NCBI GenBank assembly: GCA_036557885.1
Contig: DATBGS010000075.1
Location: forward strand, 46,216 to 110,215
DNA: 64,000 bases
Origin: DATBGS01 sp036557885
GTDB taxonomy: Bacteria; Chloroflexota; Ktedonobacteria; Ktedonobacterales; DATBGS01
Direction of reading: 5' to 3'
The position numbers were made by a program, and so were the translations under genes. Numbering within the stretch: position 1 is the stretch's first letter; each line of letters starts with the position of its first letter. The notes under the pieces are model-generated. The model saw only the letters and a program-made list of their open reading frames with translations, was not told the DNA's origin and did no database searches. Shown piece by piece: positions 17,545 through 25,418 of the stretch.

Positions 17545-17686
17545 TGAGGAGGATTTGCTGCGCACCTCCTACCCCTCAGAGGCGGCAAACCCACAGGGCT
17601 ACCCTCGTTTCCCCGATGAGCCAGCAGCCCTCTCTCCGAGGCTTTTTACGCCCAGAGGGAGCGGTTTTCGTCTGCGCCAGACCCTA

Positions 17687-17820
17687 CCCCACCCCTGCGG
17701 GCTGGCAGCCCGCGCTACAAGCGGTGCGGCTCCTTTGTAGCGCGGGCAGCTTGCCCGCAGGGGTGGGGCTGGGGGCGGCGCTCCGCTTGTAGCGCGGGCA
17801 GCTTGCCCGCAGGGGTGGGG
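17687..17820. repeat. cluster of three family B repeats (one inverted, two direct)
   Basis: Unit 1 is inverted (17687-17721, ending GCGCTACAAG). Units 2 and 3 are direct (17735-17768 and 17787-17820) and share TTGTAGCGCGGGCAGCTTGC followed by CCGCAGGGGTGGGG, identical over 34 bases. The unit contains the hairpin GCGGGCAGCTTGCCCGC. A further copy is at 32196-32229. Confidence 0.85.
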
Positions 17821-17840
17821 TGTGGCGCATCTCACCCGCG

Positions 17841-18644
17841 TCAGTCGCCCGCTTCCAGTAGATAGGCAAAGATGTCAGGAGGCGGATGCCCCTGCGCCTG
17901 CTCCAGCCTCAGCCGCCACAGGATGTAGCGCTCTTGCTTCGGCGTCAGCTTCATCGGCTGCATCCAGTGACACACCGCGCTCGTCTGCGGCACATTCGTC
18001 CCAAACAAGTCTTCCCACACCAGCCGCAACTGCCAACGCAAACACTGCTCCGCGAATTTGACATTCGCTCGCTCGCGCAGCCGCGCACAGATGTGCACAA
18101 TGCGCCGCAGCACCTCTAAGAGTGCTCCATGCCGCGCTCGCCAGGCCTGCTGCCAGGCCTCGCGCAGCCACCAGCGCGGCTCTTGCTTCCAGTATTCGCG
18201 CTGGGTTTCCCTGATCAGCCGAATCAGCGCTCGCAGTTCCACAAAGAGCACCTCACACAGCGCCGCGCTGCTCATCTGCATCAGCACTGCCAGATCAGCC
18301 GGAGTCTGCACTATGTCGGCTTTGGTGAAGCGGTTGGGATGCTTCCAGCCCCCACACGCCGCTTTGCCGCGCAGCCGCTGCACAACGATCTTTGCCAGGA
18401 TGCCGGGCAGCACGTTGCAGAGGACGGTTGCCACGTAGCCTTCAGAGACAAAGAGATACGAGAGGGCACGGGGGAAGACCCAGGAGGACCAGGGTCTGGG
18501 CGTGCCTGCTGGCGCGCCCCACAGCAAAAAGCCCAGCAGGAACGATTTGAGCGCGAGCAAGCCTGTGGGTCGCGCGTCCGGGGGGGTGGTCGTCGTGGTC
18601 GTGGTCGTGGTCGTCGTGGTTGTGGTCGTGGTCGTCGTGGACAT
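17841..18644 (-). CDS. hypothetical protein with 18-residue poly-threonine N-terminus
   Basis: 267 residues from ATG 18644, preceded by GAGGTG. After Met-Ser come 18 consecutive threonines, encoded by a mix of ACG, ACC and one ACA (18638-18585), so the tract is a DNA-level simple repeat as well as an amino-acid one. A hydrophobic segment follows (LLALKSFLLGFLLWGAP), then a basic, tryptophan- and arginine-rich helical region with 'ELRALIRLIRETQREYWKQEPRWWLREAW' and a C-terminus 'LTPKQERYILWRLRLEQAQG'. No family recognised. Whether the hydrophobic segment is a membrane anchor is unclear. Confidence 0.65.
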   Translation of the reverse strand: MSTTTTTTTTTTTTTTTTTTPPDARPTGLLALKSFLLGFLLWGAPAGTPRPWSSWVFPRALSYLFVSEGYVATVLCNVLPGILAKIVVQRLRGKAACGGWKHPNRFTKADIVQTPADLAVLMQMSSAALCEVLFVELRALIRLIRETQREYWKQEPRWWLREAWQQAWRARHGALLEVLRRIVHICARLRERANVKFAEQCLRWQLRLVWEDLFGTNVPQTSAVCHWMQPMKLTPKQERYILWRLRLEQAQGHPPPDIFAYLLEAGD

Positions 18645-19185
18645 GAGCAGCACCTCTTGACTGGCGAAATGCCCACGCCACACCGCTTGCCGCGCCCCTG
18701 CTTTGAGGGGCGGCCCCGGCTTCTAGCCGGGCGGTCCCCGGCAGGGATGCCGGGGCTACGAGCAGTTCGTTTGTAGCTCCGGCGTCCCTGCCGGGGAACA
18801 AGCGCCGCCGCAAGCAGCAAGCCCCCGTCACCCTGGTCAGGCGCGGGGGCCATTGCGCCATTTCAACGTTGCCGCTAAAATAGCGCGGCCCCGCGCCTGA
18901 ATTATGGCAGGCTCCGGGGAACGTGGCGCGGGGAGTAACAAACTCTTGCCGCGTCCGTCTTCCAGAAGACGTATTCGGTTGCTGCAAGTATAACCGGACG
19001 GCGCTCAAAAGTCAAGAGGTTTTGCCAGCAAAATCAGGGCAGCAGCAAAAACTCGTGTTTGTCCCACCGGCATACCTGCCGGTCAATCGTGGAGAGCGAT
19101 ACCGCAACGAAGAAAGAAGAAAGTAATAGACTGGCTGACATTTTCCTCTTGAACCTGAGAGGCGAACAGATTCACGCTTGTGGGC
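18645..19185. other. long intergenic region rich in inverted repeats
   Basis: Holds a family B repeat block (about 18700-18800) and a separate 64-base hairpin-prone segment. The latter's arms TCAGGCGCGGGGGCC (18837-18851) and GGCCCCGCGCCTGA (18887-18900) pair with one bulge. No gene is seen. The stretch ACGAAGAAAGAAGAAAGTA near 19109-19127 recurs just ahead of the EamA gene at about 36202-36220. Confidence 0.5.
18700..18800. repeat. family B repeat block with a family A module
   Basis: Contains CGCCCCTGCTTTGAGGGG (the loop module of family A), then CCCCGGCAGGGATGCCGGGG and CTACGAG, then TTGTAGCTCCGGCGTCCCTG followed by CCGGGGAAC. The two halves are inverted copies. Confidence 0.7.
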
Positions 19186-19214
19186 TTGCTTTCACTGCCC
19201 GCCCTTGCTATACT
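19186..19214 (+). promoter_or_regulatory. predicted sigma70-type promoter of WD40 lipoprotein
   Basis: TTGCTT (19186-19191), a 17-base spacer, and TATACT (19209-19214), about 70 bases before the GTG start. Confidence 0.55.
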
Positions 19215-19284
19215 CTGCTGTGCAAAAGGGTGTAGGGGATACCCTCACCCTGCATCTTCGACGGAGATAGGGAGGACATGTGAA

Positions 19285-20352
19285 GTGAGAAGTCTTTCAA
19301 AACACCTCGCGCTGCTCGGTATTGTTGCAGCCACGCTCTTGCTCAGCGCGTGTGGGAGCGCCAGCACCACCTCAACGCCACCCGCGCCAACCGCCACAAA
19401 GCAACCGCCTGCCACGCCCACAGCGGGCGCCACCGGCACCACGCTCTTCAAGAAGCTGACCGGGCACAGCGATGCCGTCAAGCAGGTGATCTTCAGCCCC
19501 GACAACAAAATGCTTGCCAGCGCCAGCACCGATGGCACCATCCGGCTGTGGGATGTTGCCACCGGGCAGCCCTTGCAGGCCGTGAGCAACCCAAACCAGG
19601 ACACCCACAAAGGTATCAACGGAGTCGCCATCAGTCCCGATGGCAAGCTGATCGCGGGGGCCAGCGCCGATGAGAACGTCTACCTCTGGAACATTGCCAG
19701 CGGTCAGCTTCTCCAAACACTGAGCGGCGCGCCCAGCGACATGATTGCCGTCACCTTCAGCAAGGACAGCAAAACGGTCATCGCTGGCTGCGCCGACAAC
19801 AACGTCTACTTCTGGAATGCGGCCAGCGGCCAGGAGATTACCAACATCTTCACCGGCGACTTTAACGGCGTCACCTCGCTGTCACTCAGTCCAGACGGCC
19901 AAAACCTGGTTGCCGACAATGCCACCAACGGCGGGGCCATCATTCTGAATGCTGCGACTGGCGCGAAAGGGCTGACGCTGCCAACGCCAGACCAGGGCGG
20001 CGTCAACGCCGTCGCCTACAGCCCGGATGGGAAGACGATTGCCGCCAGCGAAGGCAACAATGTCCTCATCTGGGACGCGACAACAGGGCAGGTGCTCAAG
20101 ACCTTCAACGGCCCCAACGCCGCTTCCAACGGGCTGGCCTTCAGCCCGGATGGAAAGACGCTGGCCGTTGGCTATGCCGATGATAACGTCTACTTCTGGA
20201 ATCTGACGCTGGGCATCGGGTTGCCCCCGCTGCCGGGGCACACGGCAGGAGTGAACTCGGTGGCCTATAGCCCGGATGGGAAATACTTCGCCAGCGGCAG
20301 CGACGACCAGACCGTCATCCTCTGGACGACGGGCAGCGCCGCCAACAGCTAG
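19285..20352 (+). CDS. WD40-repeat lipoprotein
   Basis: 355 residues from GTG 19285; the nearer ATG at 19278 is followed at once by a stop, and GGAGG precedes. The signal ends with lipobox 'LLLSAC', then a Thr/Pro linker. Seven WD40-like blades follow, for example 'LTGHSDAVKQVIFSP', 'GTIRLWDVATGQPLQ', 'ENVYLWNIASGQLLQ' and 'QTVILWTTG' at the end, enough to close one seven-bladed propeller. It is predicted to be a surface-anchored scaffold. It stands alone, with its own promoter and a repeat block after the stop. Confidence 0.9.
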   Translation: MRSLSKHLALLGIVAATLLLSACGSASTTSTPPAPTATKQPPATPTAGATGTTLFKKLTGHSDAVKQVIFSPDNKMLASASTDGTIRLWDVATGQPLQAVSNPNQDTHKGINGVAISPDGKLIAGASADENVYLWNIASGQLLQTLSGAPSDMIAVTFSKDSKTVIAGCADNNVYFWNAASGQEITNIFTGDFNGVTSLSLSPDGQNLVADNATNGGAIILNAATGAKGLTLPTPDQGGVNAVAYSPDGKTIAASEGNNVLIWDATTGQVLKTFNGPNAASNGLAFSPDGKTLAVGYADDNVYFWNLTLGIGLPPLPGHTAGVNSVAYSPDGKYFASGSDDQTVILWTTGSAANS

Positions 20353-20370
20353 CGGGGGACGGCCCGGTGC

Positions 20371-20474
20371 GTGTAGCCCCGGCGTCCCTGCCGGGGAACG
20401 CTGGCCCGGCCCGGCGCGGTGGCCGGGGCTACACGCGACAAGACGGCCCGGCAGGGACGCCGGGGCTACACGCG
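20371..20474. repeat. family B repeat block, supplies a stop codon
   Basis: GTGTAGCCCCGGCGTCCCTG followed by CCGGGGAACG, then GGCCGGGGCTACACGCG, then a third copy ending CCGGGGCTACACGCG. The last copy contains the TAG stop (minus strand, 20466-20468) of the four-helix membrane protein gene. Confidence 0.8.
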
Positions 20475-20873
20475 AGCGCGCAGCGCCACCCAGACCAGCA
20501 ACAGCGAGAACACAAGCAACGGAATCGTCGTCATGAGCCAGTCACCCGGCCAGGCCAGGACCAGCAGCGAGTCATACAGATGATTCAGCGCGTGAAACAG
20601 GCTGCCCAGGGCCGCCGCCCAGACCAGGAGCCGATGCCGGGCCGGGTCGCGGGCTGCCACCAGCAGCGCCAGCCCCAGCGCCAACAAGAACGCGCCCAGA
20701 TCGCCCTCGTAATGGCGATTGTAGAGGCCATATGTGCCGATATGCTGAAAGAACCAGACCGGCGCAAACAGCAGCGCCAGCGCCGTCAGCGTGTAGAACA
20801 CGCCCGCCAACGCCACAACAATCTGCCCAGGTGTAACCGCCCCTGAGCGCGGCTTTGAGATACTCTTTTCCAT
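20466..20873 (-). CDS. four-helix membrane protein
   Basis: 135 residues from ATG 20873, preceded by AGGAAA. Four hydrophobic segments (VVALAGVFYTLTALALLFAP, GAFLLALGLALLVAA, LLVWAAALGSLFHALNHLYD, TTIPLLVFSLLLVWVAL) suggest a small integral membrane protein. Histidines in 'FFQHIG', 'NRHYEGD' and 'HALNHLYD' are notable. Family not recognised with certainty. It lies 10 bases after the SDR gene and is likely in the same operon. The last codons and the stop lie in a repeat element. Confidence 0.7.
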   Translation of the reverse strand: MEKSISKPRSGAVTPGQIVVALAGVFYTLTALALLFAPVWFFQHIGTYGLYNRHYEGDLGAFLLALGLALLVAARDPARHRLLVWAAALGSLFHALNHLYDSLLVLAWPGDWLMTTIPLLVFSLLLVWVALRARV

Positions 20874-20883
20874 TGCTGATTTC

Positions 20884-21699
20884 CTAACGGCTATAGGCAG
20901 AAGCCGCAGCCCTGCCCGACACATACGTTTCTTGCAGCCAGCTTTGCCAGGTAATAGCCCCATAGCGCTGCTCAGGGCAGGTGTTGGCGCCCCGGCGAAA
21001 GCCCGCAGCAGTGCTCCCAGGCACCGGCAAGCGGAGCACGCGCCGACGCAGCCCACGCGCCTCTTGCCAGGCGCGGACCATCTCGCTCAGCGTCAACACC
21101 TCTGGCCCGCCAATATCGGGCACCTGGCCGGATGGCCCCGCCGCCACCAATTCCACCATGCGCGCAGCCACCTCGCCAGCATCAATAGTCTGAAAGCGAA
21201 AATCAGTGGGCAGGAGTGCCACCAGCAAACGCATAGCCGGACGCAGCAGCGCATCCAGAAACTGGTGAAACTGTGTCGCCCGTAGGATAGTCCAGGGGAT
21301 ACCGCCTGCGCGTATCTCTTCCTCAGCCTTCAGCTTGGCGCGATAGTACGGGAAGCTGGGGAAGCGCTCAATGCCCACAATCGAAATATAGAGCAGATGC
21401 GAGGCTCCAGCCGCGCGCCCGGCCTCCAGCAGCCGCGCTGTTCCCTCAACGTCAACTTTTTTGGCGGCTGTGGGTGTTGGCTTCGAGGCCGCGTGCACAA
21501 TCGTATCCACCTCAGCCACCGCCTCGCGCAGCCCCGCGCCCGTCTCCAGATCAGCCTGCGCCCATTCCGCCTCTGGCAGTTCGCCTTCCCGCCGGAGTCG
21601 TCTGCTCATCACCCGCACCGTATATCCAGCCTGGGCAAGCCTGGGGACCATCGTTCGCCCCAACAGGCCCGCTCCGCCTGTTACAAGCACTCGTGTCAT
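20884..21699 (-). CDS. NAD(P)-binding SDR-family oxidoreductase/epimerase-like protein
   Basis: 271 residues. The N-terminal Rossmann motif 'VLVTGGAGLLGRTMVPRLA' binds NAD(P). 'ADLETGAGLREAVAEVDTIVHAAS' and 'YYRAKLKAEEEIRAGGIPWTILR' are typical of atypical SDRs of the NmrA/NDUFA9-like type, in which the YxxxK (Y-RAK) is partly kept. Such proteins act as redox sensors or as reductases on small molecules. It is co-directional with the small membrane protein downstream. The C-terminal part (RRVLRLPVPG) is also usual for the group. Confidence 0.85.
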   Translation of the reverse strand: MTRVLVTGGAGLLGRTMVPRLAQAGYTVRVMSRRLRREGELPEAEWAQADLETGAGLREAVAEVDTIVHAASKPTPTAAKKVDVEGTARLLEAGRAAGASHLLYISIVGIERFPSFPYYRAKLKAEEEIRAGGIPWTILRATQFHQFLDALLRPAMRLLVALLPTDFRFQTIDAGEVAARMVELVAAGPSGQVPDIGGPEVLTLSEMVRAWQEARGLRRRVLRLPVPGSTAAGFRRGANTCPEQRYGAITWQSWLQETYVSGRAAASAYSR

Positions 21700-21923
21700 T
21701 GGTTTTCTCCGGTATGTTCATCGCTCAGGCCATCAACCACCGATGGCCTCGGCCCTGGCAAACTCCAGAGCCGCAAGGGGGACGAGTACGCAGGAAAAAA
21801 CGTGACAGAGAGCGAGCGGTTTTGTTTCAGTTTGGTGATTTCAACCAGGCAGCACGATCTTTCGTAATAGAGAAAGGAACTGTTCTCGCTTATTAGGCCA
21901 GAGAAAAAAGAGGAAAATCAGAC

Positions 21924-22202
21924 ATGCCAGCATGGGAACATCTGGTTATTTACCTCACGGCGGATGCTGAGCAGGAGATGCAATTTCTACAGCATAAATG
22001 GCCCGGAACACAATTTCCCAAGTACGCAGCCCAGGCGCTTATGCCCAAGCTGGACATGCTGGGAGCACAAGGCTGGGAGCTAGTCTCTTGCGAGCCGGTC
22101 ATTGTGGGAATGAATGGAGATATTCAGATCGGTAATGCTAGTATGAACCACTGGACCGCCTTATATCTCTGCATCTTCAAGCGGCCAAGACAGCAGGAAT
22201 AA
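21924..22202 (+). CDS. small DUF4177-like protein
   Basis: 92 residues, with GAGGA upstream of the ATG. 'WEHLVIYLTADAEQEMQF' at the start and 'LDMLGAQGWELVSCEPV' followed by 'YLCIFKRP' at the end resemble DUF4177-type small proteins, in which an N-terminal strand and the 'LNxLGxxGWELV' helix-strand unit are characteristic. No membrane segment. The role of such proteins is unknown. It converges with the sigma factor gene, with only 8 bases between stops. Confidence 0.65.
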   Translation: MPAWEHLVIYLTADAEQEMQFLQHKWPGTQFPKYAAQALMPKLDMLGAQGWELVSCEPVIVGMNGDIQIGNASMNHWTALYLCIFKRPRQQE

Positions 22203-22210
22203 AACCGCTT

Positions 22211-23089
22211 TTATGAAAGGGTGGAGGCGCGCCCGCGCAGTTGCCGCTGAAGATAGGCCAGCTTCTCCGGGTTGAGGATGCCGTAGAGTTCGTGGACCTG
22301 CCCGGCCACGACAGTAATCATTGTGACCAGGAAGAGCGTCTCGTCGCGCCAGAAGAGCATGGCCTGGCCGCCATTCACCTCTTCTAGTGTCGCCTGGGCG
22401 TCCTGAATCAACCCCTTGCGCAGCAGGCCAAGCACAAAGCGGATGACGCGCTCCTGCCCCAGAATGGGCCGCAGGGCTGCTGACACCTTGCCGCCGCCAT
22501 CCGACCACACCACCACCTCTCGCGCCAGCAGGTGCGTCAGGTTGTCCATCTCGCCCTGCTGCGCGGCCAGCAGGAAGCGCCCCAGCAGTTCGCGCTGTTC
22601 CTCTGGCGAGGACTGAAAGCGCGGCCTGCGCTCGGCCAGATGCGCGCGGGCGCGATGCACCAACTGGCGGCAGGTGGCCGCGTTCTTGCCGATGATCTCG
22701 CCAACCTCTTCATAGGAGTAATCAAAGACTTCATGCAGCAAAAACGCCGCGCGCTCTGGCGGAGAGAGCGTTTCCAGCAGCAGCAAAAACGCCAGCGAAA
22801 GCGACTCGCGCAGCTCCACGCGCTCGCCGGGGTCGCTGGTCAGGATGGGTTCAGGCAGCCAGGGGCCAAGGTAGCGCTCGCGCTCCACCCGCGCCGATTT
22901 TAATTCATCCAGGCACAGGTTGGTCACAACCTTCGTCAGATACGACTTCAGCGAGCGAATCTCGCCAGCGGACGCGGTGCGGTAGCGCAGATAGGTTTCC
23001 TGCACCATATCTTCCGCTTCGCTGGCGCGGCCTAACATGCGATAGGCGATGGCAAACAGCAGCGAGCGATAGGTCTCGAAATCTTCCAT
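22211..23089 (-). CDS. ECF RNA polymerase sigma factor, ECF41/SigJ-like
   Basis: 292 residues. Region sigma2 (LLFAIAYRMLGRASEAEDMVQETYLRY) and sigma4 (PPERAAFLLHEVFDYSYEEVGEIIGK) are intact. They are followed by a C-terminal SnoaL-like domain of about 110 residues ending in 'GILNPEKL', close to the NPDKL motif that in ECF41 factors contacts the core and modulates activity. ECF41 factors carry their own regulatory domain and usually sit next to an oxidoreductase or carboxymuconolactone-type gene rather than an anti-sigma; here the SDR gene is about 500 bases away. A TACAAT hexamer lies 8 bases before the ATG with no ribosome-binding site, suggesting a leaderless mRNA. Confidence 0.9.
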   Translation of the reverse strand: MEDFETYRSLLFAIAYRMLGRASEAEDMVQETYLRYRTASAGEIRSLKSYLTKVVTNLCLDELKSARVERERYLGPWLPEPILTSDPGERVELRESLSLAFLLLLETLSPPERAAFLLHEVFDYSYEEVGEIIGKNAATCRQLVHRARAHLAERRPRFQSSPEEQRELLGRFLLAAQQGEMDNLTHLLAREVVVWSDGGGKVSAALRPILGQERVIRFVLGLLRKGLIQDAQATLEEVNGGQAMLFWRDETLFLVTMITVVAGQVHELYGILNPEKLAYLQRQLRGRASTLS

Positions 23090-23103
23090 ACATTTTTATT
23101 GTA
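23090..23103 (-). promoter_or_regulatory. -10 box of a probable leaderless transcript (sigma factor)
   Basis: TACAAT on the minus strand (23103-23098) is 8 bases from the ATG at 23089. No ribosome-binding site is present. The hexamer is part of GGCTACAAT, which overlaps a degenerate family B repeat end (TGTAGCCGGG on the plus strand). Confidence 0.5.
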
Positions 23104-23164
23104 GCCGGGATGGGCAAGGCGGAGATGTGTACCACCGGCATCCCTGCCAGTTAGGGCGAGGGCA

Positions 23165-24301
23165 TCACCCGCAAAACGCGGTGATCGTCTGCACCAGCAC
23201 CTCAACACAGCGCTCCACCGATTCCAGGCTCACCCACTCCACCGCAGCGTGCGCGCCAGCCCCATCCGGGCCAAAGATCACCGTCGGGATGCCAGCCGCC
23301 GCCAGAATCGCTGAATCCATCCACCAATCCGCGCCAAACGCGCCCGGCTCCCTGCCCAGCACAGTGCTGGCCGCCGTCCGCACCGCCTGGACAATCGGCT
23401 CCTGCTGGCTCACCTCGAAGGCATCGCGCACCAGCGTCGTCTTGACCGTCGCCTGGAACGTTGGGTCTGCGGCGGCGCGCTGGTCCAGAATCGCTTGCAG
23501 TTCCGCCTGCACGCGCTCCGGCGTCTCGTCGGGGAGCGTGCGCCGTTCCACGCTGAGCACACAGCGGTCAGGATAGCTGGAAAGCTCTTGCCCGCCTGTG
23601 ATGAGCGAAGCGTGCAGCGACCCATGCCCCAGCAGCGCGTGGGCAGGCCCCTGGGCCAGCCGAGAGCCTAGATGCTCGATGCCGGTGAGCACGCCGCCCA
23701 TCTTGGCGATGGCATCCACGCCCAGGTCGGGCCGCGAGCCATGCGCCGCCTTGCCAACCACCTCCACATCCAGCCAGATAAAGCCCTTGTGCGCCTGGCA
23801 CAACTCAAGCGCCGTCGCCTCGGTCACAATCGCCGCGTCCGCGTGCCAGCGTTTAACGATGGAAGCGGTGCCGATGCTGGCGTATTCCTCATCAGAAACG
23901 CCTGTAATCAGCACATCGCCGCGCAAGCCGCGCCGCTTTGCCTCGGCTCCCGCCAGCAGAATTGCCGCCAGCCCGCCCTTCATATCATAGGCGCCGCGCC
24001 CGTAGAGCCGCCCATCCTCGACCTTTGGCGCAAAAGGCTGCTCCATGCCCGTCACGCCCACCGTATCCATATGCGCGTTGAGCAGCAGCGAACGCCCGCC
24101 GCCAGAGCCACGCGCCACGCCCACCACGCTGGGGCGGCCAGGGGCCGGTTCATCCATCGTCACGTCCAGCCCGGCCCCGCGCAGCCACTCCGCCACAAAA
24201 CGCGCAATCGCTGCCTCGCCCGCGCCGCCGGGCACCAGATCAGGGTTCACCGAATCAATCGCCACTAACTGGCGCAGTAATCTCTCTACATCGCTTGCCA
24301 C
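23165..24301 (-). CDS. M20-family metallopeptidase (ArgE/DapE type)
   Basis: 378 residues from GTG 24301, preceded by AGGGAGG at 7-8 bases; the longer frame has no such site. Zinc and catalytic residues of M20 enzymes are all visible: 'NAHMDTVG' (His and Asp), 'GAYDMKGG' (bridging Asp), 'DEEYAS' (catalytic Glu), 'TEAT' (Glu) and 'GAGAHAAVEW' (final His). Such enzymes hydrolyse N-acyl amino acids or small peptides in the cytoplasm. Substrate not assignable between deacetylase and dipeptidase. It follows the membrane protein gene by 22 bases, and likely belongs to the long minus-strand unit starting at 28907. Confidence 0.88.
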   Translation of the reverse strand: MASDVERLLRQLVAIDSVNPDLVPGGAGEAAIARFVAEWLRGAGLDVTMDEPAPGRPSVVGVARGSGGGRSLLLNAHMDTVGVTGMEQPFAPKVEDGRLYGRGAYDMKGGLAAILLAGAEAKRRGLRGDVLITGVSDEEYASIGTASIVKRWHADAAIVTEATALELCQAHKGFIWLDVEVVGKAAHGSRPDLGVDAIAKMGGVLTGIEHLGSRLAQGPAHALLGHGSLHASLITGGQELSSYPDRCVLSVERRTLPDETPERVQAELQAILDQRAAADPTFQATVKTTLVRDAFEVSQQEPIVQAVRTAASTVLGREPGAFGADWWMDSAILAAAGIPTVIFGPDGAGAHAAVEWVSLESVERCVEVLVQTITAFCG

Positions 24302-24323
24302 GCCGACACCCTCCCTTCGCTGC

Positions 24324-25379
24324 TCACTGTCCCTGCCCCGCTGGTAAGCGCGGCGGGACAAGCAGATAGCTCAAGAGCAGGCCAACGATTCCGGCCAGGA
24401 AGATCGCGCCCGTCCACACATGCACCGACCAGGCAATCTCGCCCGCGATAGCCAGGCTCGCCCAAAAATAGACGGCGTAAAAGACCAGCGGCACCGCAAA
24501 GGCAAACAGGCGCACCGCGCCCGCGCGCTCTGCCGACGGCTTGAGCGCCAGATTCAGCAGATCAGCCACAAAGCCAAGCACGGCATAGAGGATACCAACA
24601 TTAAGCAGCATGATGTCCCCTGCCAACACATCCACAAACAGGCCATTCAGCGTAAACATCAGCGCAAACGCGCCCACTGGCAGCCGCCAGCGCCGGATTG
24701 CCAGCAGCACAATCCCCATCATGATTGCCGATTGCAGGAGAATGCCCGCCACTCCGATGATCTCACCTTCCCCGGCCTCATCAACCCGCGATTTGATGAT
24801 GGGATGCGCGTACTGGGTAAAAAACATCAGCAGCGACATGATATACGCCAGCACAAGCACAGCCGGAAGCAGCGCGGCCCAGCCTGGGCCAGCCTCACCA
24901 TCGCGGCGCTGCCAGGCCGCCCGCAGCGGCCCACTCATCATCAGCGTCACCCCCAGCGCCAGCGTCAAATGCGAAGGGCTGATCAGCCCCTCAATGCCTT
25001 TTTCGATGCCAAAAATCTGGTGCCAGGCCAGGTCGCCCACGCCGCCTACGCCAAAGATGATCGCGCCCAGCACCGATGTCTCGTAGCCCACAGGCACCGC
25101 GCGCCGCCAGGCATAGCCTTTCTGGTGATTGATAATCAGCGTGAAGAACAGGAACGCCCCGATGATGGCAAAGGCGGAATAGAGCACCGCGTGCCAGGGC
25201 GTGAAAAACGACTGGTCTACCTTGCCGTGATTGTGCGCCCAGCCATCCAGAAAGACGCCGCCAACTAACAGCGTCGCCAGCAGCGTAAAAATCCAGTCAA
25301 AGCGCAGACCCCCGGCCACCTGTCCGGTTTGGGCAGACACAGCGAGCCTGCCGCCAGCAGTATTTTCCATTGTTGCCAT
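24324..25379 (-). CDS. multi-span membrane protein, function unknown
   Basis: 351 residues with about eight to nine hydrophobic segments. Histidines recur at conserved-looking membrane-edge positions: 'DGWAHNHG', 'TPWHAVLYS', 'LAWHQIFG' and 'SPSHLTLALG'. This spacing recalls metal- or haem-binding membrane proteins, but I cannot assign a family. ATG 25379 follows an AAGGGGAAG site. It lies between an MFS exporter (39 bases upstream) and an M20 peptidase gene. Confidence 0.7.
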   Translation of the reverse strand: MATMENTAGGRLAVSAQTGQVAGGLRFDWIFTLLATLLVGGVFLDGWAHNHGKVDQSFFTPWHAVLYSAFAIIGAFLFFTLIINHQKGYAWRRAVPVGYETSVLGAIIFGVGGVGDLAWHQIFGIEKGIEGLISPSHLTLALGVTLMMSGPLRAAWQRRDGEAGPGWAALLPAVLVLAYIMSLLMFFTQYAHPIIKSRVDEAGEGEIIGVAGILLQSAIMMGIVLLAIRRWRLPVGAFALMFTLNGLFVDVLAGDIMLLNVGILYAVLGFVADLLNLALKPSAERAGAVRLFAFAVPLVFYAVYFWASLAIAGEIAWSVHVWTGAIFLAGIVGLLLSYLLVPPRLPAGQGQ

Positions 25380-25418
25380 GAGGCTTCCCCTTTTGCATAG
25401 ATGCGCAAACTGTAACCG

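Noticed and set aside
17687..17820. CRISPR array
   Set aside because: Only three units in mixed orientation with unequal gaps; the same units occur singly elsewhere, so these are dispersed palindromic repeats.
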